Part shown: positions 25,673 to 38,134 of the stretch, one piece after another
Position numbering within the stretch: the stretch's first letter is position 1
Layout of the letters: each line of letters opens with the position of its first letter
Assembly: GCF_023515995.1 (NCBI RefSeq)
Contig: NZ_CP097320.1
Span: 2,542,001 to 2,606,000 of the forward strand
DNA: 64,000 nt
Origin: Candidatus Mycobacterium methanotrophicum
GTDB taxonomy: Bacteria > Actinomycetota > Actinomycetes > Mycobacteriales > Mycobacteriaceae
Direction: 5' to 3'
The notes under the pieces: generated by a model
What the model was told of the DNA's origin: nothing
What the model saw: only the letters and a program-made list of their open reading frames with translations
Database searches by the model: none
Translations under genes and position numbers: made by a program

Positions 25673-28600
25673 ATGGGTGACCAACTTCAGCATGCGACCG
25701 AAGCATTGCGCAAAGCACTGGTTCAAGTGGAGCGCCTGAAGCGAAAGAACCGCGCACTGCTGGAGCGGTCCAGCGAACCGATCGCGATCGTCGGGATGGC
25801 CTGCCGTTTCCCGGGCGGGGTGGAGTCTCCAGATGGCCTGTGGGACATGGTCGCCCAGGGTCGCGACGTCATGTCGGAGTTCCCGACCGACCGGGGCTGG
25901 GATCTGGACGGTCTATTCGATGCCGATCCCGACGCGCCGCACAAGTCGTATGCGCGCGCCGGCGGGTTCGTCGACGATGTCGCGGGCTTCGACGCGGGAT
26001 TCTTCGGCATCTCACCAACTGAGGCGCTGGCGACCGATCCGCAGCACCGAATGCTGTTGGAGCTGTCGTGGGAGGCGTTGGAGCGCGCCGGGGTCGACCC
26101 GACCACGTTGCGGGGCAGCGCTACCGGCGTATTCGCCGGAATCATTGTTCAGGGCTACGGCATGCTCGCCGAAGAGATCGAGGGCTACCGGCTGACCGGC
26201 ATGACGTCCAGCGTGGCGACCGGCCGGGTGGCCTATGTGCTGGGGTTGGAGGGCCCGGCGGTATCCGTGGACACCGCGTGTTCGTCGTCGCTGGTGGCCC
26301 TGCACATGGCGGTGCAGTCGTTGCGATCGGGCGAATGCGACCTGGCGCTGGTCGGTGGCGCGACCGTCAACGCCACCCCAACGGTGTTCGTCGAATTCAG
26401 TCGGCACCGCGGCTTGTCGCCGGACGGCCGGTGCAAGCCCTTCTCTTCAGCTGCCGACGGTCTCGGCTGGTCTGAGGGCGGCGGCATGTTGGTGGTGGAA
26501 CGGCTCTCGGATGCCCAGCGGTTGGGTCATCCGGTGTTGGCGCTGGTGCGCGGTTCAGCGGTCAATCAGGACGGCGCATCCAACGGGCTGACCGCGCCCA
26601 ACGGGCCCTCCCAGCAGCGAGTAGTGCGGACCGCGTTGGCCAATGCGGGGCTCAGTGGCGCCGAGGTGGATGTGGTGGAGGGCCACGGCACCGGCACCAC
26701 GCTTGGCGATCCGATCGAGGCTCAGGCGCTGCTGGCCACCTACGGGCAAGACCGCTCGCAGCCGCTTTGGTTGGGGTCGATCAAGTCCAACATGGGCCAC
26801 ACGCAGGCTGCTGCAGGGGTGGCCGGTGTGATCAAGATGGTGCAAGCGATGCGCCACGAGCTGCTGCCCGCGACGTTGCACGTCGATGCGCCCAGCCCGC
26901 ACGTGGACTGGTCGGCGGGATCGGTGGAGTTGTTGACCGAACCGCAGCCATGGAAGGCCGAGTCAGCCGACGGCCGGCTGCGTCGCGCCGGGGTGTCATC
27001 GTTCGGAATCAGCGGCACCAACGCGCATGTGATCATCGAGGCCCCCCCTGCGGTGGACGCGGCTGCCGAGCGGGGGACCGTGCCGCCGGTCGTCCCGTGG
27101 GCGATCTCGGCCAAGAGCGCGGCGGCGGTTTCGGCGCAGGCGGCACGGCTGGGCGAATTCATCCGCGCGCGTGAGCAATTGGAGTCCGCCGATGTGGGCT
27201 GGTCGTTGGCGGGCCGGTCGAAATTCGAGCATCGGGCGGTGGTGCTCGGTGCTGACCGTCAGGAGTTGCTGAACGGTTTGGCGGAACTGGCTGACGGAAC
27301 GCCGGGCGCTTCGGTGGTCTGCGGTCACGCCGCACCGGCAGGCAAAACCGTGTTCGTCTTCCCCGGCCAAGGCTCGCAGTGGCTCGGCATGGGCGTCGAA
27401 TTGCTCGACACCGCTCCGGTTTTCGCCGAGAAAATCAACACGTGCGCAGCGGCATTCGCCGAATTCGTCGACTGGTCACTGCTCGACGTGCTCCGCGGGG
27501 CGCCGGGCGCGCCGGGTCTGGACCGCGTTGATGTCGTCCAGCCGGTGCTGTTTGCAGTGATGGTCTCGCTGGCCGAATTGTGGCGATCGGTGGGTGTCCG
27601 GCCCGACGCCGTGATCGGCCATTCCCAAGGCGAAATCGCCGCCGCCCATGTCGCGGGCGCGCTGTCGTTGCGCGATGCCGCGCGCGTCGTGACGCTGCGC
27701 AGCAAACTGTTGCTGGCGCTCGCTGGCCGCGGCGGCATGGCTTCCCTGGCGTGCAGTGCCGAGCATGCACGAGAGTTGTTGGCTCCCTTCGGGAACAGCA
27801 TCAGCATCGCCGCGATCAATGGGCGATCCGCCGTGGTGGTATCCGGTGACGTCGCCGCACTCGACGAGCTGGTCGCCCAGTGTGCTGAGCGTGAGATCCG
27901 CGCCCGCCGCATCGACGTCGACTACGCATCACACTCCGCCGACGTCGAATGCATCCGGGAGCAGCTGGCCGACGTCCTTTCCGGCCTCGAGCCGAGTTCT
28001 TCACGCACCGCATTCTTTTCCACGTTGACCGGCGGTCTGGCCGACACCGCCGGCTTGGACGCCGACTACTGGTATAGCAATATTCGGCAGACCGTGGAGT
28101 TCGATCAGGCCGTGCGCGGGGCCTGCCAACAGGGCTACCGGGCCTTCATCGAATGCAGTCCGCATCCCGCGTTGCTCGCGGGCATCGAAGACACATTCAA
28201 CGACTGCGCTGACGCCAAAACCGAACCGATCGTCATCCCCACCCTCGGCCGCGAGGAGGGCGGCCTCCGCCGGTTTCTCACCTCGGCCGCGCAAGCCTTC
28301 GTGGCGGGTGTGAGCGTGGATTGGCGGGCGGTCGTGCCCGGGGCCGAGTTTGTCGAGTTACCAACGTATGCCTTTGAGCGACGGCGGTTTTGGCTTTCCG
28401 GTGATGGCGCCGCATTTGACGCCGAAGGTCTTGGGCTGGGCGCCAGTGGGCATGCGCTGCTGGGTGCGGTGGTGGAGCTGCCGGAGTCGGGCGGCGTGCT
28501 GCTGGCCGGCCGGCTCTCGGCTGCGTCGCAGGGATGGTTGGCCGCTCACGCCGTTGACGGTGTCGTGGTGTTCCCGGGTGCGGGGTTTGTGGAGTTGGCG

Positions 28601-31600
28601 ATCCGTGCCGGCGACGAAGCCGGTTGCAGCTGCGTCGACGAGCTGATGTTGCAGTCGCCGTTGCTGCTGCCGACTTCGGGTTCGGTCGCCGTGCAGGTGG
28701 TGGTGGGGCCGGCCGAAGATTCCGGCCACCGCAGCGTATCCATATTCTCCCGGGCTGATGCCGGTTCCGATTCGGGATGGATCTGCCACGCCAGCGGGCA
28801 GTTGGGCCCGCAGTCGCGTGAGCCGGGCGCGGACTTGTCGACCTGGCCGCCGGTGGGCGCGAAGCCGGTCGACATCGACGGGCTTTACGACCGGTTGGCG
28901 GCGCGAGGATACGGTTACGGCCCGGCGTTCCAGGGGTTGACTGCGATGTGGCGTCGCGGCGACGAGTTGTTCGCCGAGGTCACCCTGCCTGATGCGGCGG
29001 GTGGCGTCGGCGGATTCGGTGTGCATCCGGCCTTGTTGGACGCGGCGTTGCACGCGGTGATCGTGGCTACCGAGGCCGACGACCGCGACAACAGCGGTGT
29101 GCTGGTGCCGTTCTCCTGGCAGGGTGTGTCGTTGCATGCGGCGGGGGCGTCGGCGGTGCGGGCGCGGATCGCGCCGTCGGGTCCGTCGGCGGTGTCGGTG
29201 GAGTTGGCCGATGGGTTGGGGTTGCCGGTGTTGTCGGTGGCGTCGATGGTGGCTCGTCCGGTGTCGCAGCAGCAGTTGATGGCGGCGGTGTCGGGGTCGG
29301 GTCCGGACCGGATTTTCGAGGTGGTGTGGTCACCGGCGTCGCCCGTGTCGGGTGTGGAGGCGCGGCCGTGTGACGTTTTCGAATCGGTGGCCGCCGAGGA
29401 GGATCCGCTGGCCGGCACGTATCGGCGCACCCACGAAGCGTTGGGGGCGCTGCAGTCCTGGCTGGCCGAGCATGACTCGGGAGTGTGGGTGGTGGCGACC
29501 CGCGGTGCGGTGGCGTTACCGGGGGAGGATGTCACCGATCTGGCGGGTGCCGCGGTGTGGGGGTTGGTGCGTTCGGCGCAGACCGAGCATCCCGGCCGGA
29601 TCGTGTTGGTGGATTCCGATGCGGCACTGGATGAGTCGACAGTAGCCGAGGTGTTGGCGGTCGGTGAGCCGCAGGTGGTGATGCGCAGGGGGAGGGCTCA
29701 TATCGCGCGGGTGCGCGGCAGCCGGGCCGTCGATGGCCTGCTGGTGCCGCCGCCCGGCCAGGGGCCATGGCGGATTGGCATGTCAACCAAGGGCACCTTT
29801 GAAAACCTGTTGCTGGAGCCGATCCCGGATGCTGATGCTCCGCTGGAGCCCGGCCAGGTTCGCGTCGCCATGCGCGCCATAGCCACCAACTTCCGCGACA
29901 TCATGATCACCCTGGGTATGTTCACCCACGACGCCCTGATCGGCGGCGAAGGCGCCGGCGTCGTCGTGGAAGTCGGACCCGAGGTTAGCGAATTCGCGGT
30001 CGGTGACTCGGTTTACGGCTTCTTCCCGGACGGCAGCGGCACCCTGGTCGCCGGCGACGTTCGGCTGCTGCTTCCCATGCCCTCGGACTGGACATACGCC
30101 GAAGCCGCGGCCATATCAGCGGTTTTCACCACCGCCTACTACGCTTTCATCCACCTCGCGGATGTTCGCGCGGGGCAGCGGGTGTTGGTGCATGCCGCGA
30201 CCGGCGGGGTGGGGATGGCTGCGGTGCAGCTGGCCCGGCATTTGGGGTTGGAGGTGTTTGCCACCGCCAGTCGTGGTAAGTGGGACACGTTGCGGGCGAT
30301 GGGTTTTGACGACGATCATATCGGCGATTCGCGCAGTCTTGAGTTTGAGGAGAAGTTCCGGGCGGTCACTGGCGGCCGGGGTGTGGATGTGGTGCTCGAC
30401 TCGTTGGCCGGTGAGTTCGTGGATGCCTCGCTGCGTCTGGTGGCCCCGGGTGGGGTGTTTTTGGAGATGGGCAAGACCGACATCCGCGACCCCGATGCGG
30501 TCGCCCAACACCACCCCGGTGTGCGCTACCGCGCCTTCGACCTGTTCGAACCGGGCCGTGTCCGCATGCACCAATACATGCTCGAACTCGCCAAGTTGTT
30601 CGATGACGGTGCGCTTCGGCCGTTGCCGGTGACGGCGTTTGATGTGCGGCGGGCGCCGGCGGCGTTGCGATATTTGAGTCAGGCGCGTCATGTCGGCAAG
30701 GTTGTGTTGAGCATGCCGGATGCGTGGGCGGCTGGCACGGTGGTGATTACCGGTGGGACTGGGATGGCGGGTTCGGCGTTGGCCCGGCATGTGGTGGTCA
30801 ACCATGGTGTGCGCCAGTTGGTGTTGGTGAGCCGGCGTGGCCCGGATGCGCCGGGGGCGAGCGAGTTGGTGGCCGAGTTGGGTGCGGCGGGTGCGCGGGT
30901 GTCGGTGGTGGCCTGTGATGCCGCTGATCGTGAGGCGTTGGCCAAGGTGCTTGCCGATGTTTCGGTGCAGTATCCGTTGTCGGCGGTGATTCATGCTGCT
31001 GGGGTGCTTGATGATGCGGTGGTGACGTCGTTGACGCCGCAGCGGGTGGATGCGGTGTTGCGGGCCAAGGTGGATGCGGCGTGGAATTTGCATGAGCTGA
31101 CCCGGGATGCGGGTGTGTCGGCGTTTGTGATGTTTTCGTCGATGGCCGGGTTGGTGGGGTCGTCGGGTCAGGCTAACTATGCGGCGGCGAACTCGTTTTT
31201 GGATGGGTTGGCGGTGCATCGGCGTGCGGATGGTCTGCCGGCGATCTCGCTGGGCTGGGGTCTGTGGGACCAAAGCAGCAACATGACCGGCGGACTCGAC
31301 GACGCCGGTCGTGCCCGGCTGGGCCGCAGCGGCGTCTTGGCTCTTTCGACGGCGGAGGCCCTGCAGCTGTTCGACACCGCGATGGTGATCGACGAGCCGT
31401 TGCTGCTGCCCGCCCGCATCGACGCAGGCGCACTACGCGCCAACGCGGCGGTGGTACCGCCGATGTTCGCCGACCTGATAAACACGCCGACCCGCCGGCG
31501 GGTCGACGACTCACTGGTCGCCAGCAAATCCAAATCCGCATTGGCACACCGCATCCACGGGCTGCCCGAGGACCAGCAGCATGCGGTGCTGCTGGATTTG

Positions 31601-34600
31601 GTGCGTTCGCACATCGCGACTGTGCTGGGCAACACCGACGCCGAGGCCATCGACCCCGATAAGGCGTTCCAGGAGTTGGGCTTTGACTCGCTGACCGCGG
31701 TCGAGATGCGTAACCGGCTCAAAGCGGCCACCGGGCTGGCGCTTTCGCCGACTCTGATCTTCGACTACCCGAACTCCGGCCGCCTGGCCACCTACATCCG
31801 CGGCGAACTCGCCGGCGTCCCACAAGAGATCAAGAAAGTGGCCGCGGTCCGGCCGACAACCGACGAGCCGATCGCGATCGTCGGAATGGCCTGCCGGTTC
31901 CCCGGTGGCGTCGACACCCCGGAAGCACTGTGGGACATGGTGATCCATGGCCGGGACGTGGTTACCGAATTCCCGAACGATCGAGGATGGGACCTGACGG
32001 ACCTGTTCAACCCAGACCCCGACGTGCCTGGTTCCTGCTACACCCGCACCGGCGGGTTCGTGGACGGCGTCGCAGACTTCGACCCCTCGTTCTTCGGCGT
32101 CGGGCCGTCCGAGGCGTTAGCGATGGATCCTCAGCAGCGCATGTTCCTCGAGTTGTCGTGGGAGGCGTTGGAGCGGGCCGGGGTCGACCCGACCACGTTG
32201 CGCGGCAGCGCAACCGGCGTCTTCGCCGGCGTCATGACGCAGGGCTACGGCATGTTCTCCGCCGAGCCGGTGGAAGGCTTCCGGTTGACCGGCCAGCTGT
32301 CCAGCGTCGCATCGGGCCGGGTGGCCTATGTGCTGGGGCTGGAAGGCCCGGCGCTATCGGTGGACACCGCCTGCTCGTCATCGCTGGTCACCCTGCATAT
32401 GGCCGTGCAGTCGTTGCGGTCCGGCGAGTGCGACTTGGCGCTGAGCGGCGGCGTCACCATCAACGCCACCCCGGATATCTTTGTGGAGTTCAGTCGTTGG
32501 CGCGGCCTCTCACCGGACGGCCGGTGCAAGGCGTTCGCCGGAGCCGCCGACGGCACCGGATTCGCCGAGGGTGGGGGAATGCTGGTGGTCGAACGGCTCT
32601 CGGACGCCCAGCGATTGGGTCATCCGGTGCTGGCGGTGGTGCGCGGCTCGGCGGTGAACCAGGACGGCGCCTCCAACGGGCTGACCGCGCCCAACGGGCC
32701 CTCCCAGCAGCGGGTAGTGCGGGCGGCGCTGGCCAACGCCGGGCTGAGCGCGGCCGACGTCGACGCGGTCGAGGGCCACGGCACCGGCACCACGCTTGGC
32801 GATCCGATCGAGGCTCAGGCGCTGCTGGCCACCTACGGGCAGAACCGTTCGCAGCCGCTCTGGTTGGGGTCGATCAAGTCGAACATGGGTCACGCCCAGG
32901 CCGCAGCCGGCGTGGCCGGCGTGATGAAAATGATCCTGGCGATGCGCCACGAGATGTTGCCTGCGACACTGCATGTCGACGAGCCCAGCCCGCACGTGGA
33001 TTGGTCGGCGGGCTCGGTGGCTCTGCTGACCGAGCCACGGCCCTGGCCGGCCGACGGCCACGTGCGCCGCGCCGGGGTGTCGTCGTTTGGGATCAGCGGC
33101 ACCAACGCGCACGTGATCGTCGAGGCGGCTCCGGTGGCCGAGGCTGTCGAACCGGCGGCCGAACCGCCGATCGTGCCGTGGGTGATCTCGGCCAAAAGTG
33201 CGGCGGCGCTGGGCAAGCAGGCCGCGCGTTTAGGTGAATTCATCGGTGCGCGTGCGCAGTTGGCCACCGCTGACGTGGGCTGGTCGTTGGCCGGCCGCTC
33301 GACGTTCGAGCATCGGGCCGTCGTGCTCGGCGCTGACCGCGAGCAGTTGCTGGCCGGGCTGGCGGAGTTGGCCGCCGATGAACCGGGCGGTTCGGTGGTC
33401 TGCGGCCAGGCCGCCGCCGGGCGCAAAACCGTGTTCGTCTTCCCTGGCCAGGGTTCCCAATGGCTCGGGATGGGCATGGGACTGCACGCCGCCTATCCCG
33501 TCTTCGCCGAAGCGTTCAACACCGTTGTCGGCGAGCTGGACCGGCACCTGCTGCGGCCGCTGCGCGAAGTCATCTGGGGCCACGACGAATGGCTGCTGAA
33601 TACCACCGAGTTCGCGCAGCCCGCGTTGTTCGCGATCGAAGTTGCGCTATACCGGCTACTGGAATCCTTGGGGACCCGGCCCGATTTCGTGATGGGCCAC
33701 TCGGTAGGTGAATTGACCGCCGCGCACGTCGCCGGCGTGTTGTCGCTGGAAAATGCGGCCATGCTGGTGGTGGCCCGCGGCCGGTTCATGCAGGCCCTGC
33801 CGGCCGGCGGCGCCATGATGGCCGTGCAGGCCACCGAAGACGAAGTGCGCCCGCTGCTGACCGACGGCGTCGGTATTGCCGCCGTGAACGGCCCGTCTTC
33901 GGTGGTGGTTTCCGGTGACGAAAGTGCGGTGACCGCGATCACCGACCAGCTGCGCGACCAGGGTCGCCGCGTCCACAAGCTCGCGGTCTCCCACGCTTTC
34001 CACTCCCCGTTGATGGAACCGATGATCGCCGAGTTCAAAGCGGCGGCCAAGGAGCTCACGGTCAACGCGCCCGCCATCCCGATCATCTCGAATGTGACTG
34101 GGCAGCTGGCCGGAGACGACTTCGCGTCGGCCGATTATTGGACAAAGCACATCCGGGTGGCGGTACGGTTCGCCGACAGCATCCGCTTTGCGAATTCCGC
34201 TGGCGCCAGCCGATTCCTGGAGGTCGGCCCGGGTGGCGGCCTGACCGCATCCATCGAAGAATCGCTCGCCGAGGTCGACCTGGTGTCAGTGCCGATGCTG
34301 CGCAAAGACCGGCCGGAACCGGCCAGCCTGATGGCCGGGTTGGCCCAGGCTTTCGCGTCGGGTGTCGGCATGGATTGGCGCGCGGTGTTGCCCGCGGCTA
34401 ATTTTGTCGAGTTGCCGACGTATGCCTTTGAGCGACGGCGGTTTTGGCTTTCCAGCGATGGCGCTGCCGGCGACGCTGCCAGCCTGGGGCTGGCCGCCAG
34501 CGAGCACGCGCTGCTCGGGGCGGTGGTAGAGCTGCCGAGCTCCGGCGGGGTGGTGCTGACGGGCCGGCTTTCCGCGGCGTCACACGCGTGGCTTTCCGAT

Positions 34601-37600
34601 CACGCGGTGGGCGGCGTGGTGGTGTTCCCGGGTGCGGGGTTCGTCGAGTTGGCGATCCGTGCCGGCGACGAAGTCGGCTGCTCGGTCGTCGACGAACTGA
34701 TGTTGGCGGCGCCGCTGGTGATCCCGGCCATCGGGTCGGTGGCCATGCAAGTGGTGGTCGGCGGCGCCGACGAATCAGGCATCCGGTCGGTATCTGTGTT
34801 CTCGCGCAGCGACGAACAGTCGGGCTGGACCCTGCACGCCGAAGGTGTCGTGCGGGCCGGCAGTGTAGACGCGGTCGAGCCGGGCGCGGACTTGTCGACC
34901 TGGCCGCCGGTGGGCGCGACGCCGGTCGACATCGACGGGCTTTACGACCGGTTGGCGGCGCGAGGATACGGTTACGGCCCGGCGTTCCAGGGGTTGACTG
35001 CGATGTGGCGTCGCGGCGACGAGTTGTTCGCCGAGGTCACCCTGCCTGATGCGGCGGGTGGCGTCGGCGGATTCGGTGTGCATCCGGCCTTGTTGGACGC
35101 GGCGTTGCACGCGGTGATCGTGGCTACCGAGGCCGACGACCGCGACAACAGCGGTGTGCTGGTGCCGTTCTCCTGGCAGGGTGTGTCGTTGCATGCGGCG
35201 GGGGCGTCGGCGGTGCGGGCGCGGATCGCGCCGTCGGGTCCGTCGGCGGTGTCGGTGGAGTTGGCCGATGGGTTGGGGTTGCCGGTGTTGTCGGTGGCGT
35301 CGATGGTGGCTCGTCCGGTGTCGCAGCAGCAGTTGATGGCGGCGGTGTCGGGGTCGGGTCCGGACCGGATTTTCGAGGTGGTGTGGTCACCGGCGTCGCC
35401 CGTGTCGGGTGTGGAGGCGCGGCCGTGTGACGTTTTCGAATCGGTGGCCGCCGAGGAGGATCCGCTGGCCGGCACGTATCGGCGCACCCACGAAGCGTTG
35501 GGGGCGCTGCAGTCCTGGCTGGCCGAGCATGACTCGGGAGTGTGGGTGGTGGCGACCCGCGGTGCGGTGGCGTTACCGGGGGAGGATGTCACCGATCTGG
35601 CGGGTGCCGCGGTGTGGGGGTTGGTGCGTTCGGCGCAGACCGAGCATCCCGGCCGGATCGTGTTGGTGGATTCCGATGCGGCACTGGATGAGTCGACAGT
35701 AGCCGAGGTGTTGGCGGTCGGTGAGCCGCAGGTGGTGATGCGCAGGGGGAGGGCTCATATCGCGCGGGTGCGCGGCAGCCGGGCCGTCGATGGCCTGCTG
35801 GTGCCGCCGCCCGGCCAGGGGCCATGGCGGATTGGCATGTCAACCAAGGGCACCTTTGAAAACCTGTTGCTGGAGCCGATCCCGGATGCTGATGCTCCGC
35901 TGGAGCCCGGCCAGGTCCGTGTCGCCGTTCGCACGATGGCAGCCAACTTCCGCGACGTCATGATTGCCCTCGGGCTATACCCCGACGAGGACGCGGTCAT
36001 GGGTGTCGAGGCCTCCGGTGTCGTGGTCGAAACCGGCCCGAGCGATGGTCGTTTCGCCGTTGGTGACCGTGTTACCGGGCTGTTCCCGGAAGGCGCCGGC
36101 ACCATGGCCACCACAGACGCCCGGTTGGTGATGGGGATGCCCACCGGATGGTCGTACCCCGACGCCGCGACGGCGCCGGTGGTTTTCGCGACGGCCTACT
36201 ACGCGCTCACGGCGTTGGCGGATGTTCGCGCGGGGCAGCGGGTGTTGGTGCATGCCGCGACCGGCGGGGTGGGGATGGCTGCGGTGCAGCTGGCCCGGCA
36301 TTTGGGGTCGGAGGTGTTTGCCACCGCCAGTCATGGTAAGTGGGACACGTTGCGGGCGATGGGTTTTGACGACGATCATATCGGCGATTCGCGCAGTCTT
36401 GAGTTTGAGGAGAAGTTCCGGGCGGTCACTGGCGGCCGGGGTGTGGATGTCGTGCTCGACTCGTTGGCCGGTGAGTTCGTGGATGCCTCGCTGCGTCTGG
36501 TGGCCCCGGGTGGGGTGTTTTTGGAGATGGGCAAGACCGACATCCGCGACCCCGATGCGGTCGCCCAACACCACCCCGGTGTGCGCTACCGCGCCTTCGA
36601 CCTCTTCGAGGCAGGCGCAGACCACATTGAGCGAATGCTCACCGACCTGGCCGAACTGTTCGATGACGGTGCGCTTCGGCCGTTGCCGGTGACGGCGTTT
36701 GATGTGCGGCGGGCGCCGGCGGCGTTGCGGTATTTGAGTCAGGCGCGTCATGTCGGCAAGGTTGTGTTGAGCATGCCGGATGCGTGGGCGGCTGGCACGG
36801 TGGTGATTACCGGTGGGACTGGGATGGCGGGTTCGGCGTTGGCCCGGCATGTGGTGGTCAACCATGGTGTGCGCCAGTTGGTGTTGGTGAGCCGGCGTGG
36901 CCCGGATGCGCCGGGGGCGAGCGAGTTGGTGGCCGAGTTGGGTGCGGCGGGTGCGCGGGTGTCGGTGGTGGCCTGTGATGCCGCTGATCGTGAGGCGTTG
37001 GCCAAGGTGCTTGCCGATGTTTCGGTGCAGTATCCGTTGTCGGCGGTGATTCATGCTGCTGGGGTGCTTGATGATGCGGTGGTGACGTCGTTGACGCCGC
37101 AGCGGGTGGATGCGGTGTTGCGGGCCAAGGTGGATGCGGCGTGGAATTTGCATGAGCTGACCCGGGATGCGGGTGTGTCGGCGTTTGTGATGTTTTCGTC
37201 GATGGCCGGGTTGGTGGGGTCGTCGGGTCAGGCTAACTATGCGGCGGCGAACTCGTTTTTGGATGGGTTGGCGGTGCATCGGCGTGCGGATGGTCTGCCG
37301 GCGATCTCGCTGGGCTGGGGTCTGTGGGACCAAAGCAGCAGCATGACCGGCGGACTGGCTTCTGTCGATTTCGCCCGGTTCGCCCGCGACGGCATCGTGG
37401 CGATGACCGCAGGCGAGGCCCTGCAGTTGATGGACACCGCGATGGTGATCGACGAGCCGTTGCTGCTGCCCGCCCGCATCGACGCAGGCGCACTACGCGC
37501 CAAGTACGACGCGGGCACGTTGCCGCCGATGTTCGCCGACCTGATCAACGCGCGTGCGAGGCGTCAGGTGGACGATTCGCTGGCCGCCGCCAAGTCGAAG

Positions 37601-38110
37601 TCCGCGCTGCTGCAACGCCTGGATGGGCTGGCCGAGGACCAGCAGCATGCGGTGCTGCTGGATTTGGTGCGTTCGCACATCGCGACCGTGCTGGGCGACA
37701 CCGACGCCGAGGCCATCGACCCCGATAAGGCGTTCCAGGAGTTGGGCTTTGACTCGCTGACCGCGGTCGAGATGCGTAACCGGCTCAAAGCGGCCACCGG
37801 GCTGGCGCTTTCGCCGACTCTGATCTTCGACTATCCGAACTCCGCAGCGCTGGCCGGTTACTTCCGGCAAGAGCTCGTCGGCGGCTCGACCGAGTCGGCG
37901 CCGCGCGTCGCACCCGGCGAGGTGGAAATCCAGCGCGTGGTGGCATCTATTCCGGTCAAACGCCTTCGCCAGGCCGGAGTATTGGACCTGCTGCTCAACC
38001 TGGCGAACGAAACCGACAGAACCGACGGTGCAGAGACCAGAGAAACCGACATCGCAACAATGGATCTCGACGATCTGGTCAATGCTGCCTTGCTGGATGA
38101 CGACGACTAG
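25673..38110 (+). CDS. pks12: Two-module reducing polyketide synthase Pks12 (mycoketide synthase)
   Basis: This 4145-residue megasynthase builds the mycoketide chain of mannosyl-phosphomycoketides. An N-terminal docking coiled coil (residues 1-33) is followed by two modules, each KS-AT-DH-ER-KR-ACP. Module 1: KS Cys203 (DTACSSS), AT Ser651 with the methylmalonyl-type YASH motif at 751, DH His959, ER nucleotide site near 1505, KR near 1690, ACP Ser2006 (GFDSL). Module 2: KS Cys2234, AT Ser2677 with the malonyl-type HAFH motif at 2774, DH His2977, ER near 3523, KR near 3709, ACP Ser4028. The alternating extender motifs explain methyl branches at every other unit. There is no thioesterase; an acidic docking tail ends the protein. 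In M. tuberculosis Pks12 chains repeat both modules by head-to-tail association. A GAGGGG site precedes the ATG. Confidence 0.97.
28820..31282 (+). repeat. Module 1 copy of long internal repeat in pks12
   Basis: Three blocks are almost identical to module 2: 28820-29859 (DH end to ER start, one mismatch seen), 30158-30543 (ER, a few mismatches) and 30599-31282 (KR, one mismatch seen). The offsets are 6057 bp for the first block and 6060 bp for the others. Between blocks the modules diverge normally. Confidence 0.9.
34877..37342 (+). repeat. Module 2 copy of long internal repeat in pks12
   Basis: Partner of 28820-31282, with blocks at 34877-35916, 36218-36603 and 36659-37342. The pattern of near-identity at silent positions beside diverged flanks points to gene conversion between the modules. 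It is also a place where short-read assemblies could collapse or rearrange. Confidence 0.9.
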
Positions 38111-38134
38111 CCAGATGGGGTTCGAGGTTAGCCA

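Noticed and set aside
30116..31273. Long minus-strand open frame (385 codons, Arg/His/Gln-rich) inside pks12, with a twin at 35975-37333
   Set aside because: Both lie antisense to conserved ER and KR domains and have the composition expected of a GC-rich shadow frame. They are alike only because the modules are duplicated.
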